Translations under genes and position numbers: made by a program
Notes under the pieces: generated by a model
The model's input: only the letters and a program-made list of their open reading frames with translations
Databases searched by the model: none
Told to the model about the DNA's origin: nothing
In this document: positions 17,289-28,966 of the stretch, in pieces
Layout: the number at the start of each line of letters is the position of its first letter
Numbering within the stretch: the stretch's first letter is position 1
Origin: Cyclobacterium sp. SYSU L10401
Lineage (GTDB): Bacteria; Bacteroidota; Bacteroidia; Cytophagales; Cyclobacteriaceae
Length of the DNA stretch: 64,000 nt
NCBI RefSeq assembly: GCF_010993705.1
Contig: NZ_WOFO01000001.1
Span: forward strand, 260,001 to 324,000
Reading direction: 5' to 3'

Positions 17289-18404
17289 TCACTGAGGTGA
17301 TTTAAAAACTTCCAAAAGATGTTGGGCGGTATGCCTGGGATCATATTTTGATGAAAAGTCAGGTTTCTGGTCGATAAATTGCTGTAAATCCAGACCTTCA
17401 TCCCAAACCGTCACCTCCTTAAATTCAGGAAGATGGGTTGTGGATTTAACTGATGATAGTACAATTACTGGCAGCCCATTATACAATATCGAAGCAATGC
17501 TACCACTTTTTTGAACCAGTTCTACGGGGTAATTAGATAAACCTAGGTCTGCGTTGTATATGATGTCTGCGGCCTCCTGGGCAGTCAAAAAGCCCAAGGA
17601 AAAAGTGGGATGGGGTAATTGATTGATCCAGTTTAATGTTTTTGGATGCTGATTGGCTCCAATGTGAATAATCTCCAATTGCTTATTTAACTCGTTTTCA
17701 AGAACATTGCTAAGCGTTTTGATTTTTTCCGCAAAATTTTCGACCTCATGGAGGTGACCAAAAAACACAGCAATGAACTTTTCATTTCTATCTGAAATAT
17801 GTGGTAATACGCTTTTTCTTCCTTTAGGTAGGTTACTGAAAATAGGTAAAATATCAGCCCTGAATCCCAACTTTTTCAGCATGGTGTGATACTTTAAAGT
17901 ACTGGTATGAATCAATGGGCTATTAACTTGGTTCAATAGCTTTTTAATGATTTGTTTTTGAATTTGGCTTAACAGCCAATCCTTTAAGGATTCACCGATG
18001 GACTCAGTAATCCAAAGCTCATGGAACATAAAATGCCATTTTGCCTGGAAACCGGTAATCTCTGACATCCAACGAGGCAAAAAGTAAGGAATCCCTTTAT
18101 TGTGGAACGAAAAAGAGACATACTGGAAACTGATTATTTCCGGGGAAAACCGGGAAATGATTTCTTCGGTTTTAGCCTTGCGTTTTCCCCAGCTATCTTT
18201 AGCAGAAAGGCGATGGGTTAAAACCGAATGAGAACCTTCCTGCTGCATGTCGTTTATTCTGGATGCGGCCAAGATTTTTTCATTGATGGCTATTATAGCT
18301 ACTTGCTGTCCTAAAAGTTGACATTCGATTGCCAGTCTTCTGGTATAATCGCCTACACCATCTCTGCCAGGTTCCAGAGAGCCGCAAAGAAAAAGTATTT
18401 TCAT
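17289..18404 (-). CDS. Divergent GT-B glycosyltransferase
   Basis: A 371-residue protein that starts MKILFLCGSLEPGRDGVGDY, the nucleotide-sugar transferase loop, followed by TRRLAIECQLLG. The C-terminal half has the domain spacing of GT4 (KFIAVFFGHLHEVENF and LGLSNYPVELVQKSGSI) but the acidic pair of the EX7E signature is degenerate, so either the donor mode differs or activity is reduced. Its position in the operon supports a transferase role. It is the first gene after a 336 bp gap and may be read from its own promoter. Confidence 0.78.
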   Translation of the reverse strand: MKILFLCGSLEPGRDGVGDYTRRLAIECQLLGQQVAIIAINEKILAASRINDMQQEGSHSVLTHRLSAKDSWGKRKAKTEEIISRFSPEIISFQYVSFSFHNKGIPYFLPRWMSEITGFQAKWHFMFHELWITESIGESLKDWLLSQIQKQIIKKLLNQVNSPLIHTSTLKYHTMLKKLGFRADILPIFSNLPKGRKSVLPHISDRNEKFIAVFFGHLHEVENFAEKIKTLSNVLENELNKQLEIIHIGANQHPKTLNWINQLPHPTFSLGFLTAQEAADIIYNADLGLSNYPVELVQKSGSIASILYNGLPVIVLSSVKSTTHLPEFKEVTVWDEGLDLQQFIDQKPDFSSKYDPRHTAQHLLEVFKSPQ

Positions 18405-18740
18405 TTACTCAAATACATTTCTTTAATCCTTTTGGTGAGAAGACTACCTGACTATTTGATGAGGTAACGAGGTTTTTTGACTCCAGCAGTTCATTAGAGA
18501 TAATCCCACCACCTATCCAAAGGAATTTTTCAGAAGTGATAGGCGCTGGCAAAGGTTTCTTTATTTTAATAATTTAACTCGGGTTGATTCCATTGTCATG
18601 ATCAAAAAACCCGGTTTCTAAAGCGAGGAAGGTGTTTCTTTTTGACATTGAATAGATATTTGGTCTGAAATTTTGCCTGGTTAAACAGGGAAGAGGTACT
18701 GGCCCGCCTCCTCCAATTTTCCAACTAACTAAAAGTCATT
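18405..18740. other. Gene-free interval in the polysaccharide locus
   Basis: A 336 bp gap between the carbamoyltransferase and the first transferase of the lower half of the locus. I see no open frame with family resemblance, no strong hairpin and no repeat shared with other parts of the window. It could hold a promoter or an eroded gene. Confidence 0.4.
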
Positions 18741-20411
18741 TTAGTTAAATGTTTTATATACTTTGAAGTTTCCCAAATACAATAGATCTAACCCTGAAGT
18801 GAAAAATGTTTTTATCGCATCAGAGGGATGACTTACATTGGGCTCTCCTTTTAGGTTAAATGACGTGTTCACTACGACGGGAACACCGGTTAACTGATAG
18901 AATTCATTAATTAAGTTCCAGTACCGGGGGTTCAAGCTCTTGTGTACGGTTTGTGGTCTCAGCGTTTTGTCCACATGTACTACTGCGGGAATTTTACTTT
19001 CGTAGGCCTCTGTGGCTGAATCTGTAAGGATCATGTAAGGGGAATACTCAATGTTTGCCAATACTTCACTTGCTTTCTCAGCTAAAATTGATGGTGCAAA
19101 TGGTCGCCAACCTTCTCGGTATTTTACGATTTCATTTACCCGATCACGCATTTTTTCATCTCTTGGATCTGATAAAATGGAGCGGTTTCCCAATGCCCTT
19201 GGACCAAACTCATCTCTACCCTGAAACCAGCCCAAAATCTTTCCATTGGCTAATTCCTGTGCTGCATCTTTTTCAACATCAGGTAACTTCTCAAACTTTA
19301 ATTTGTACTTTTCAAGAATAGATGCTATTTCGCTATCTGAATAGGAGTTTCCCAGATACGGATCAAAAGTCATTGTTTGAATACTTTTGTTTTGATAAAA
19401 AGGATAGAGAGCTGCGCCTAAAGCTGTTCCATCATCAGTGGCAGCTGGCTGTATGAAAAATTCTTCCAAGGCAAGTTCTCGTTGCACAAAACCATTAGCC
19501 TTGCAATTTAATCCAACGCCTCCTGCCAGTCCAACTGCCTTTAAATTATAAAGATCCGTATAATACCTCATTAGTTCCAGTATAGCCATCTCATAATAAT
19601 GTTGGGCAGAGAATGCTAAATTTTTAACTTCTTCGTCATTGATAGAGTCTATATCGGACTTTCTTTTTTGCAAGGTCCTGCCATTCAATTCAATTTGATC
19701 TGCATTTAGTAGTTTTCGGTGATTGACCTGGTGAAAACCGTTCTCCACTTTCAAATAATCATCTAAGTCATAAATTTCCTTTCCATAGGGAGCAAGGCCC
19801 ATGACCTTCCATTCATCTGCATATTTTCTGAATCCACAAAGGGAGGTCATTTCCGCGTAATATACTCCAAGCGAATTCGGAAAATTTATTCTTTTTATTT
19901 CCTCAAGAGATTGATCTTTTTTCAAATATACAGTAGTCGATTCTTTGATACCTCTACCATCTACTACAAAAATTAAGGCATTTTCCGATTTCAAGTAAGG
20001 CATTACACTCAAGGCATGGGCTAGGTGGTGATCAATATGCGTGGTCTTTTTTGGAAATAACTGATGTTCCTCCATTATATTTTTCACACTACGGATGGTA
20101 GAGCTTCGGTAATAATTAAAGAATTGTAACGGGAAGCTCTCCTTCAAATCTCTCTTGAAATTTAACTTGATGTTTTCCAGAAAATGTTCTTTTAACTTTG
20201 GCCAACCAAAAACCAAATCATCTACTTCTTCTATATTGATATTTGCATGATTCAGGCAGGCCTGGATAGCCAGGATGGGAAAGTTTGAATCCTGCTTATT
20301 ACGGGAAAGCCTTTCTTCCGCAATGGCGTAAACTATCTTTCCATCAACTGCCAATGCAGCGGAGGAGTCATGTCCTGGACCTCCCAAATAATTGATTCCT
20401 AAAGTTATCAT
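18741..20411 (-). CDS. Carbamoyltransferase (NodU/CmcH/TobZ family)
   Basis: A 556-residue two-domain enzyme that puts a carbamoyl group from carbamoyl phosphate, through an adenylated intermediate, onto a hydroxyl. The N-terminal Kae1-like domain starts GINYLGGPGHDSSAALAVDG, with AIAEERLSRNK and the metal-binding HHLAHALS pair. AGGVGLNCKANG is the ATP-site loop. The C-terminal YrdC-like domain has FQGRDEFGPRALGNRSILSD and YREGWRPFAPSIL, both strict family marks. Length matches the family. In a polysaccharide locus the target is most likely a sugar of the repeat unit, as in some O-antigens and Nod factors. Flanking gaps of 221 and 336 bp suggest that it may have joined the locus as a separate unit. 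Confidence 0.95.
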   Translation of the reverse strand: MITLGINYLGGPGHDSSAALAVDGKIVYAIAEERLSRNKQDSNFPILAIQACLNHANINIEEVDDLVFGWPKLKEHFLENIKLNFKRDLKESFPLQFFNYYRSSTIRSVKNIMEEHQLFPKKTTHIDHHLAHALSVMPYLKSENALIFVVDGRGIKESTTVYLKKDQSLEEIKRINFPNSLGVYYAEMTSLCGFRKYADEWKVMGLAPYGKEIYDLDDYLKVENGFHQVNHRKLLNADQIELNGRTLQKRKSDIDSINDEEVKNLAFSAQHYYEMAILELMRYYTDLYNLKAVGLAGGVGLNCKANGFVQRELALEEFFIQPAATDDGTALGAALYPFYQNKSIQTMTFDPYLGNSYSDSEIASILEKYKLKFEKLPDVEKDAAQELANGKILGWFQGRDEFGPRALGNRSILSDPRDEKMRDRVNEIVKYREGWRPFAPSILAEKASEVLANIEYSPYMILTDSATEAYESKIPAVVHVDKTLRPQTVHKSLNPRYWNLINEFYQLTGVPVVVNTSFNLKGEPNVSHPSDAIKTFFTSGLDLLYLGNFKVYKTFN

Positions 20412-20632
20412 ATAGTGAAAATTGATAGATTAATCCTTTAATTTTAGTAGCGATACACCGAAGGGTGCCCAAATGGGTTTAAGGGAAAACATGCAGAATT
20501 CCCTATTTTCCGAAAGGTGAGTACCATGTCTATGAAAAACAATAGATAAACAAAGCAACCTATTCGTATTCAATATGTAGTATATTAGTTTAGAATACTA
20601 TGGTACCAAAATTTAAATATATTACAGTGGTT

Positions 20633-21928
20633 TTAATTTACTTCAGCATACTTTAGGCCATGTCTGGAGTTAAATAGATGTAGTAATAAATTCGAAAATG
20701 AAGATAATAATGACAAATATAATACTCCCATTAATTCACTAATGTTAAATACCAATACTCCAAATATTAAAGTAATTACATCAATGGGTATTTCATAGGT
20801 TGGGGTGTATTTAATCCAACCTTTAGTTAAATTTAAATCATATACTGTTCCTAGTAATAAATTTAGAGAGCCTATTAGGAATACTAAAAATAGTTCATAA
20901 GATAGATGCTCATATTTTGGCCCTAAAATCCATAATATTTGATTGGGAAATAAATAAACCGTAATTAGCATGGCTGCTGAAGTTAAAAATATAATAGCTA
21001 TAGCATTTCTAAATAGAACCTTTAACTCTTCCTGGTTTTGGCACCTTCCAAATGCTGGAGAATAAATATTGTCAACCAGTGACTTTCCCATCATAAAGAT
21101 TAACGTAAATCGGGTTAATGCTCCTATATCAGCAATTGAATCTGTTGTACCGAAAACGCCAATTAAAAAAATTGAGATTTGACCTTTAAAAGTATAGAAT
21201 GCCGAATTGTGCCAATTTAATTTTATGTATTTAATTAAAGTTTCTTTATAATTTTTACTAATTACAGGGTTTAAAAATCGTAAATTTTTACTTTGTTTTT
21301 GAATATAAATATATGAAATCCAAGTACTAAATATTGTTATTAGTAAAATAATACTTATGGTAATTTCGTCCTTCAATATAATAAAAAAAAATGCTAATAT
21401 TATAAACCTTGGAATATGGCCGATCACCTCAGTTACTTGAACAACCTTTATTTTTTTTTGAAATAAGAGAGCATTTCTTAAAAAAGAGGTTTTAACATCT
21501 GGAATCACTATTAATAATACACAAGCCAGAAACCAAATAATACTTTGAAATTCAATTTCTTGTTCTAATAGAATAAATGTAGCATACCCTCCTACTAAAA
21601 GGAAAGCAATTGCTATTATATAATTACTGATGGAATCTGCTGTCTTTATTAGACTAGACAATTTTTTATCATTGTCCCAAATTTCTCCTCCTATTTTCTT
21701 AAACCCTATAAAGGTACTTGAGTTTGAAAGTGGAATTAACATTCCCTGTATTGTAATTAAAATTGTATATAATGCATAGTCATTTTTCGATAAAATACGG
21801 ATTAATATAAATCCAATTACTAATCCCATTACTCGTATAAGTAATTGAGATCCTATAACCTGGCTTATTGAAATTAATAATGATTTGTTTTTAATAAATT
21901 TGTCAGCCTGCTGAACGATCGTTTTCAC
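20633..21928 (-). CDS. Polysaccharide flippase (Wzx/MOP superfamily)
   Basis: A protein of about 430 residues with twelve or more hydrophobic segments and the N-terminal LLIRVMGLVIGFILIRILS...YALYTI pattern of the polysaccharide-transporter branch of the MOP superfamily. Its role would be moving undecaprenyl-linked repeat units across the inner membrane. There is no ATG near the fold start: a GTG at 21928 and a TTG at 21931 are the candidates, and GTG is used. The gene is the most AT-rich of the locus, with long A and T runs, typical of laterally exchanged flippases. Confidence 0.88.
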   Translation of the reverse strand: MKTIVQQADKFIKNKSLLISISQVIGSQLLIRVMGLVIGFILIRILSKNDYALYTILITIQGMLIPLSNSSTFIGFKKIGGEIWDNDKKLSSLIKTADSISNYIIAIAFLLVGGYATFILLEQEIEFQSIIWFLACVLLIVIPDVKTSFLRNALLFQKKIKVVQVTEVIGHIPRFIILAFFFIILKDEITISIILLITIFSTWISYIYIQKQSKNLRFLNPVISKNYKETLIKYIKLNWHNSAFYTFKGQISIFLIGVFGTTDSIADIGALTRFTLIFMMGKSLVDNIYSPAFGRCQNQEELKVLFRNAIAIIFLTSAAMLITVYLFPNQILWILGPKYEHLSYELFLVFLIGSLNLLLGTVYDLNLTKGWIKYTPTYEIPIDVITLIFGVLVFNISELMGVLYLSLLSSFSNLLLHLFNSRHGLKYAEVN

Positions 21929-22035
21929 CAAGTAAATTTTTATATTTTGTAATAGATTTAAAAATTGTTTTCTAAATAAATATCTAATAAAATAATTTTT
22001 AGTAAAATAATATTGTCATACAATAGTTATGTCTA

Positions 22036-24396
22036 TTATACTTTTTTTTCCTTTTTATGAATTTGTTTAATTTGCCTTCCATTCTTTTTATTATTGCCAT
22101 AACCATAGCCATAGCCATAAACTGATCCCGTTTTTTTGCTAGCATTGTTTAAAACAATCATTGGCTGTTTTAATTTTTTATTTTGATAAATATCTTCTAT
22201 AATTCCTAGTTGAGATTTGTACGTATATCCGTAGCGAACGATATATATGTTTGAATCTATGAAAGGAGCAAGGCCATATGTGTCTGCAACCTGACCGATT
22301 GGGGGTGAATCGATAATGACATAATCAAATGCTGATCTTAATTCCTGAATCAGGTTTTCTATCTTAGAACTCATCATCATTTCGCCTGGGTTTGGGGGGA
22401 TTTTACCCGCGCCTATTAAATACATTCCTGGTACTTTTTGTACCGGTACCAATAATTCTCTGGGACTTAAAGAGGATACAATGTAATCTGTTACTCCCGA
22501 TGAAGAATCGATATTCATGTATTCCAGTAATTTTGCTTTTCTGAGATCAAAATCTACAATGACGATCCGTTTCCCGGATATGGCCATTGTTGCTCCCAGA
22601 TTGATGCTGAAAAATGTTTTCCCTTCCCCGCTTCTGGCCGAAGTTACTAATATTACCTTGTTTTCTTTTCCCAAATTTGCAAAATGAATGTTGGCTCGGA
22701 TCAACCTGAAGGTTTCAGCAATAACTGATTGTACACCCTCCATTACCTGTAGGTTTGTTTTTTCGGTACTGTGGTAAATTTCACCCAAAATGGGAGCGTT
22801 TGTAAGGCTTTCTACATCTTTGCGCTCTTTCACCTTATCATTTAGTAGGTCCTTAACATATATAAATCCTATTGGAATTAAGAACCCTAAACTTATCGCA
22901 GCCAGGTAGAGAGTATACTTACTGATGTTTACCGGTACATCTCCAGCCAAGGGTTCATCAATGATTCTTGAGTTGGGTTGGGTTGATGCCAGCGCTAATC
23001 CCGCTTCTTCTCTGCTTTGCAGTAAAAATAAGTATATGGCTTGCTTGATACTTTGCTGGCGATTTATTTCTAATAATTCGCGCTCTATGGAAGGTACACT
23101 TCGAACCCTTGATTGAAATTGCCTGCTGCTGGATCGCAGGTTATTCAAAGTTATTTGCATATTATTTTTAATGGTTCGGAGGTTCTCCTGAATATTTTCC
23201 CTTAAGTTTCCCAGCTGTTCATCGAGGTTTAGTATCAAAGAACTTCCAGGCTGTATGGTTCGAAGCATGCGTTGCTTTTCCAGTAAAAGCTCATTGAATT
23301 TAGCAAGGAGTCCATTCAGAGTGGGCTCAGGAATATTTAACGTGCTGGGAATAAGCCTTAATTCATCCTGGTTGACGTAATCTTCGAGTGAATGAATGAT
23401 GTCCATTTGTATTTCAAGTTTTTCTAATTCTTTGTTGTACTGGCTGGCAGATTGTACATAAAGCTCTGCATTGGCGCTTACATCCGTGAGTTCATTCTCT
23501 CTTTTATAGGTTTCTACATTTTTTTCTACCTCTGAAAGTTCTGTGGATAAAAATTGAATGCGTTCGTCCAGAAAATCTATTGTGCTGAGTTGTACCTGGT
23601 TTTTATCCTCAATGGCTTCTTTTTGGTAAACTTCCACTAGTTTCTTTAATATTAATACGCCCTTTTTTGGAACGGCATCGGTGAATTCGAGGTGCAATAC
23701 ATTGGCATCCTTGCTGACTAATTCTACCTCCATCATCTGGCTGTAAGTTTTTGCGAGGTTTTTTATATCATGGAAATAGACAATAATAGGTCTATCTATT
23801 TCGGATTCGGAGGAACCAATCACGGTAAATGTGCCGTAAGGTCGGTTGATTTCCTGTCCGAATTTGTAATTGGTTGTTTGAGGATTTCTCAGGCTATCAA
23901 ATTCAGTCAAATCAAAGCTATTATTTCCTTTACCAGTTAATTTGATGTTCTTCCCGTAGGCAGAAGGTTCCAGTTTATTGATTAAAAGTGAAATGGGAAG
24001 ATCTCCCTGGAAAACTTCTAAATTATTGATCCTTCCTTCTATATAATAACTCGTATTCATACCCAACTCATCAAATACCCTTTCCATCAGAGACCTGGAC
24101 CGTAGTACGATCATTTCACTGCCGATAGACTTATTTATCCCAAAACCTCCCATACCACCAGAAAAGTCCTCTCCCATTAGAGACCCCGGCGTGTTGAGGT
24201 CCTTAATCAATAAGGTAGTGTTGATGGCGTATTGAGGTATGAGGTTGTAACGGATGTGTAAAAATGTTCCTGCCAGGGTAAGCAAAGAACAGATAGCAAA
24301 CCAGTACCAATACCTCATGTATTTGCCGATCAAATCCCGTATATTTAATTCCTGAGAAGGATTCCTAAACAAGCCGTTATTTGTTAATTGTTTCAT
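22036..24396 (-). CDS. wzc: Wzc-like polysaccharide co-polymerase/tyrosine autokinase
   Basis: A 786-residue inner-membrane protein combining chain-length control with a cytoplasmic BY-kinase. A first membrane segment (WFAICSLLTLAGTFLHI, about residues 33-49) is followed by the Wzz-type periplasmic domain with coiled coils, a GNVR-like region (SRVRSVPSIERELLEINRQQ), and a second membrane segment (LYLAAISLGFLIPIGFIYV). The kinase has Walker A SARSGEGKTFFSINLG, Walker A' VIVDFDLRKAKL and Walker B YVIIDSPPIG. The tail ends with a tyrosine-rich YGYGYGYG cluster, the usual autophosphorylation site, coded by a 6 bp tandem repeat. It begins 2 bp after the wza stop, so the two export genes are coupled. 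Confidence 0.95.
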   Translation of the reverse strand: MKQLTNNGLFRNPSQELNIRDLIGKYMRYWYWFAICSLLTLAGTFLHIRYNLIPQYAINTTLLIKDLNTPGSLMGEDFSGGMGGFGINKSIGSEMIVLRSRSLMERVFDELGMNTSYYIEGRINNLEVFQGDLPISLLINKLEPSAYGKNIKLTGKGNNSFDLTEFDSLRNPQTTNYKFGQEINRPYGTFTVIGSSESEIDRPIIVYFHDIKNLAKTYSQMMEVELVSKDANVLHLEFTDAVPKKGVLILKKLVEVYQKEAIEDKNQVQLSTIDFLDERIQFLSTELSEVEKNVETYKRENELTDVSANAELYVQSASQYNKELEKLEIQMDIIHSLEDYVNQDELRLIPSTLNIPEPTLNGLLAKFNELLLEKQRMLRTIQPGSSLILNLDEQLGNLRENIQENLRTIKNNMQITLNNLRSSSRQFQSRVRSVPSIERELLEINRQQSIKQAIYLFLLQSREEAGLALASTQPNSRIIDEPLAGDVPVNISKYTLYLAAISLGFLIPIGFIYVKDLLNDKVKERKDVESLTNAPILGEIYHSTEKTNLQVMEGVQSVIAETFRLIRANIHFANLGKENKVILVTSARSGEGKTFFSINLGATMAISGKRIVIVDFDLRKAKLLEYMNIDSSSGVTDYIVSSLSPRELLVPVQKVPGMYLIGAGKIPPNPGEMMMSSKIENLIQELRSAFDYVIIDSPPIGQVADTYGLAPFIDSNIYIVRYGYTYKSQLGIIEDIYQNKKLKQPMIVLNNASKKTGSVYGYGYGYGNNKKNGRQIKQIHKKEKKV
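22096..22119 (-). repeat. 6 bp tandem repeat coding the Wzc tyrosine tail
   Basis: Four near-identical GCCATA/ACCATA units in a row on the plus strand, read as alternating Tyr-Gly codons at the kinase C-terminus. Such short in-frame repeats can gain or lose units by slippage, which would change the number of phosphorylatable tyrosines without breaking the frame. Confidence 0.75.
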
Positions 24397-24398
24397 TT

Positions 24399-25187
24399 TT
24401 ATCGGTTAAGTAGGCCCAGATTCCAGGCAATGAAAGTAAGTGTATTGATTAAAGTCAGGATAAAGGTGGCATTGATCCGGCTGGTATTGGTTTGTAGAGC
24501 CCTTGCTTTATCCGGTTCGACATATAGGATGTCATTTTGCTGCAGGTAGAAGTAGGGAGAGTCAAGGATGGCTTTGTCGTTTAAATTGAGCCTTGCTGTT
24601 ATTCTTTCATCTCCCACTTCCCGCATCAACAGTATATTTTCCCGCTTACCAAAGGGAGTCATATCACCTGCCAGTCCTATGGCTTCAATAACATTGATTT
24701 TTTCGGAGGGAACAGAAATGGTACTTGGATTATTTACTTCTCCGACCACTGTTATTCTGAAATTTATGATCTTGATATTTACTATGGGGTTCCGAGCTTC
24801 AGTTTCCAAAAGCTTTACCATTTTGTCAGTAGCTTCTTCCAGGGTCAATCCTGCCAACTTTATTTTTCCGATAATAGGAAAGCTTATTTCCCCATTGTTA
24901 TCTACCCGATAGCCTTCATTGAGTTGACTGGTAACGTTGGCTTGCCCTGCCGTGCTACCTATATTGGCCAATACCCCACTGTTAAATAGTAAATTGGATT
25001 CGGGATTTAAAGTGCTTACCGTAATACTCAACAGATCTATTGGTTGAATCCTGGGTTCTGCTGAATTCCGGATTTTTTCAATATTTACATCTTCCTGATG
25101 GAGATCACTCATGTAAATCAGGTTCCTGGTAGAGCATGCTCCCAGGAAAATCAATGCCATTAGTCCGGTGAGAAATAAAGGTTTCAT
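24399..25187 (-). CDS. wza: Wza-like polysaccharide export lipoprotein
   Basis: A 262-residue outer-membrane lipoprotein, first gene of the leftward locus. The signal peptide ends in the lipobox FLGAC with C18 as the lipidated residue. A poly-export (BexD/CtrA/VexA) domain follows (RIQPIDLLSITVSTLNPES, then GEISFPIIGKIKLAGLTLEEA), and a SLBB-type segment (ITVVGEVNNPSTISVPSEKINVIEAI). A C-terminal hydrophobic helix (FILTLINTLTFIAWNLGL) corresponds to the amphipathic barrel helix of Wza. It is shorter than enterobacterial Wza (about 380 residues), which is normal for Bacteroidota. No promoter core could be placed upstream. Confidence 0.94.
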   Translation of the reverse strand: MKPLFLTGLMALIFLGACSTRNLIYMSDLHQEDVNIEKIRNSAEPRIQPIDLLSITVSTLNPESNLLFNSGVLANIGSTAGQANVTSQLNEGYRVDNNGEISFPIIGKIKLAGLTLEEATDKMVKLLETEARNPIVNIKIINFRITVVGEVNNPSTISVPSEKINVIEAIGLAGDMTPFGKRENILLMREVGDERITARLNLNDKAILDSPYFYLQQNDILYVEPDKARALQTNTSRINATFILTLINTLTFIAWNLGLLNR

Positions 25188-25633
25188 TTGTTAAATTTTG
25201 ATTTTGCAATAAGTGCACATTTAAAAACGGATACCCAAGGATAAGCGCAGCTTCGCCCGGTCAGTCACAAAAACTTTGGATATTAAGGTGTAGGAAGTCT
25301 AAAATATCTACTCTGGCTGAATTGAATCCATTTGCATTGGTGGTATTTTCACCCGGCTGCTTTCGTGGATTCATTGTGTACTTGGTAGTCGCTTACTAAT
25401 ATATTTGTGCCCTCAGCAAAAATTTTAATGGTTTAAAATAATTCTCCGATATAATTACCTAATCTCCTAAAATAATACCTGTAGGAAAACCACAAACTGT
25501 TCTGTCTGTCCAAATATTCAATGTTACCTGCTAAATATACAAATGATTTTTAAAATCAGTAATAAAAAGCCTAAAAAAATGTATTTTAAATATTTAAATA
25601 TGCTGTTTAGATGATTTAAAGTAGGCGTAAACA

Positions 25634-25815
25634 TTTAACCCGGATGATGTATTAGGTTTCGTTATGACGGCTGAAATTGCAAGAAAATCAGGCAGTTTGG
25701 AAACGGAGGCATAGCACCGCTATGGTGAAGTTGAAAACCGAAACTAAGTGACTGATTATGAAGTAATTTCAGTCTGCAATAGAATTCCTAATGCGTATTT
25801 CGAATTTAAAGTATA
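25634..25815 (+). repeat. Dispersed ~175 bp intergenic repeat, copy 2
   Basis: Contains TATGACGGCTGAAATTGC, GAAAATCAGGCAGTTTGGAA, CGCTATGGTGAA and AATGCGTATTTCGAATTTAAA, matching in order the reverse complement of 2073-2250. Copy 2 has about 16 extra bases (CGGAGGCATAGCAC region) between the second and third words. No coding capacity. Confidence 0.75.
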
Positions 25816-25973
25816 GAATGTTTAGTAGACCTATAGCTCATGGAAGTACTAAATGGATAAGGTCTTTTTAATTGATTTTTTTTAATATTTTTGAAAAAAT
25901 CATTCCTTTAAAAAAGAAAAACGAAACGGGCCTGGGAGGTTGGAAATCTGGTAAATAGAATGAAAAAGTAGTG

Positions 25974-26007
25974 AATAAAAAAGGTGATCCGTTTCCAGAT
26001 CACCCTT
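25974..26007 (-). terminator. Terminator of katG
   Basis: On the minus strand an AAGGGTGATC / GGATCACCTT stem with a short loop is followed by a run of six T residues, about 30 bp after the katG stop codon. Confidence 0.8.
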
Positions 26008-26036
26008 AATCATTCAATTAATTTAAAGCTACATTA

Positions 26037-28307
<2,271 letters not shown>

Positions 28308-28478
28308 TTATGTTCTACAAGGTACCAATTTTTTTATGTATGTAAATTTTTTTTCGATAGAAAAAATCTATGGGTCTTATCTGTTCTCTATGGCTTTAAA
28401 ATCGGGGCCAGGCAGGGGCGGATTTGAACAGATTTATACCTTGTCCGGATTTGCGGGAAGCGCCATGACGGTCAGGGT

Positions 28479-28647
28479 CGTCACTGCGAGGGTGCAGACC
28501 TGGATTCGGTCGAATAGAACAAAACGCCCCGGCACCCGCGGCAGTCTAAACGAGGACGTATGCACCATTCCGATCTTCCCGTCCTTTCTTCGATATCCTT
28601 ATGTTCGTACTTCGGGCCAGATTGCTTCGCTGGCGCTACCGATGACG
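28479..28647 (-). repeat. Dispersed palindrome-ended intergenic repeat, copy C (inverted)
   Basis: On the minus strand this runs CGTCATCGGTAGCG, CCAGCGAAGCAATCTGG, a variable middle, GACTGCCGCGGGTGCCGGGG and ends CCTCGCAGTGACG, the same word order as copies A and B near the left edge of the window, 27 kb away. It lies upstream of katG and is directly followed by the hairpin module at 28648-28816. Confidence 0.8.
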
Positions 28648-28816
28648 TGTTTTTACCACCCCCTGTCTCCCCCTCCTGAAAACAGGAGGGGGCTGGGGGG
28701 AGGTGATTTGATGTCACTCTTTATTTTTTTTTAACATATTGATTTTTAAATAGTTATAAACAAATACCGTCATCCTGATTTCTGCGTTTAAAAAAAGTTA
28801 ATTCTCGCAATGACGG
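28648..28816 (+). repeat. Dispersed intergenic module with long GC-rich hairpin, copy 2
   Basis: Second copy of the module at 1105-1270, same orientation. The hairpin at 28655-28704 (ACCACCCCCTGTC and CCCCTCCTG paired with CAGGAGGGGG and GGGGGGAGGT) is less perfect here. The A/T stretch with AACATATTGA and the terminal 48 bp block CCGTCAT...AATGACGG are present. A GGCTGAGCTTGTCGAAGCCC word, widespread in bacterial intergenic repeats, follows at 28828-28847. Confidence 0.75.
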
Positions 28817-28904
28817 CAGATTTTTTGGCTGAGCTTGTCGAAGCCCGACTCGGCTCAGTAACCATCGCAATGACGGTAGTTACCCGAAATTCCGGTTTCA
28901 AGCC

Positions 28905-28940
28905 AAAAAAAAGCGGCTGTCCGTCGTGAACAGCCGCTTT
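28905..28940 (-). terminator. Terminator of nrdA
   Basis: On the minus strand AAAGCGGCTGT and ACAGCCGCTTT form an 11 bp stem with a 9-base loop, followed by T residues, 27 bp after the nrdA stop. Strong rho-independent terminator. Confidence 0.92.
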
Positions 28941-28966
28941 AGGCTTTTACTCTGAATGAACAAGGA

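Larger units (their letters stand above)
25188..26036. other. Gene-free interval upstream of the polysaccharide operon
   Basis: About 850 bp between wza and the end of katG. It must contain the promoter of wza (minus strand), but I find no good TTG/TAnnTTTG match on that strand. The middle holds the second copy of the 175 bp dispersed repeat (25634-25815). The right end has the katG terminator. The remainder is AT-rich with nothing recognisable. Confidence 0.5.

Noticed and set aside
22096-22119. Possible CRISPR-like or satellite array
   Set aside because: Only four 6 bp units, in frame within Wzc; no spacers. It is a coding microsatellite.
25397-25404. TATATTTG promoter-core match
   Set aside because: Points to the plus strand where no gene follows for over 7 kb; the adjacent genes are on the minus strand.
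28355-28371. GATAGA/TCTATG inverted repeat upstream of katG as a peroxide-regulator operator
   Set aside because: Too short (5-6 bp arms) and A/T-rich, matching no operator consensus I can name with confidence.
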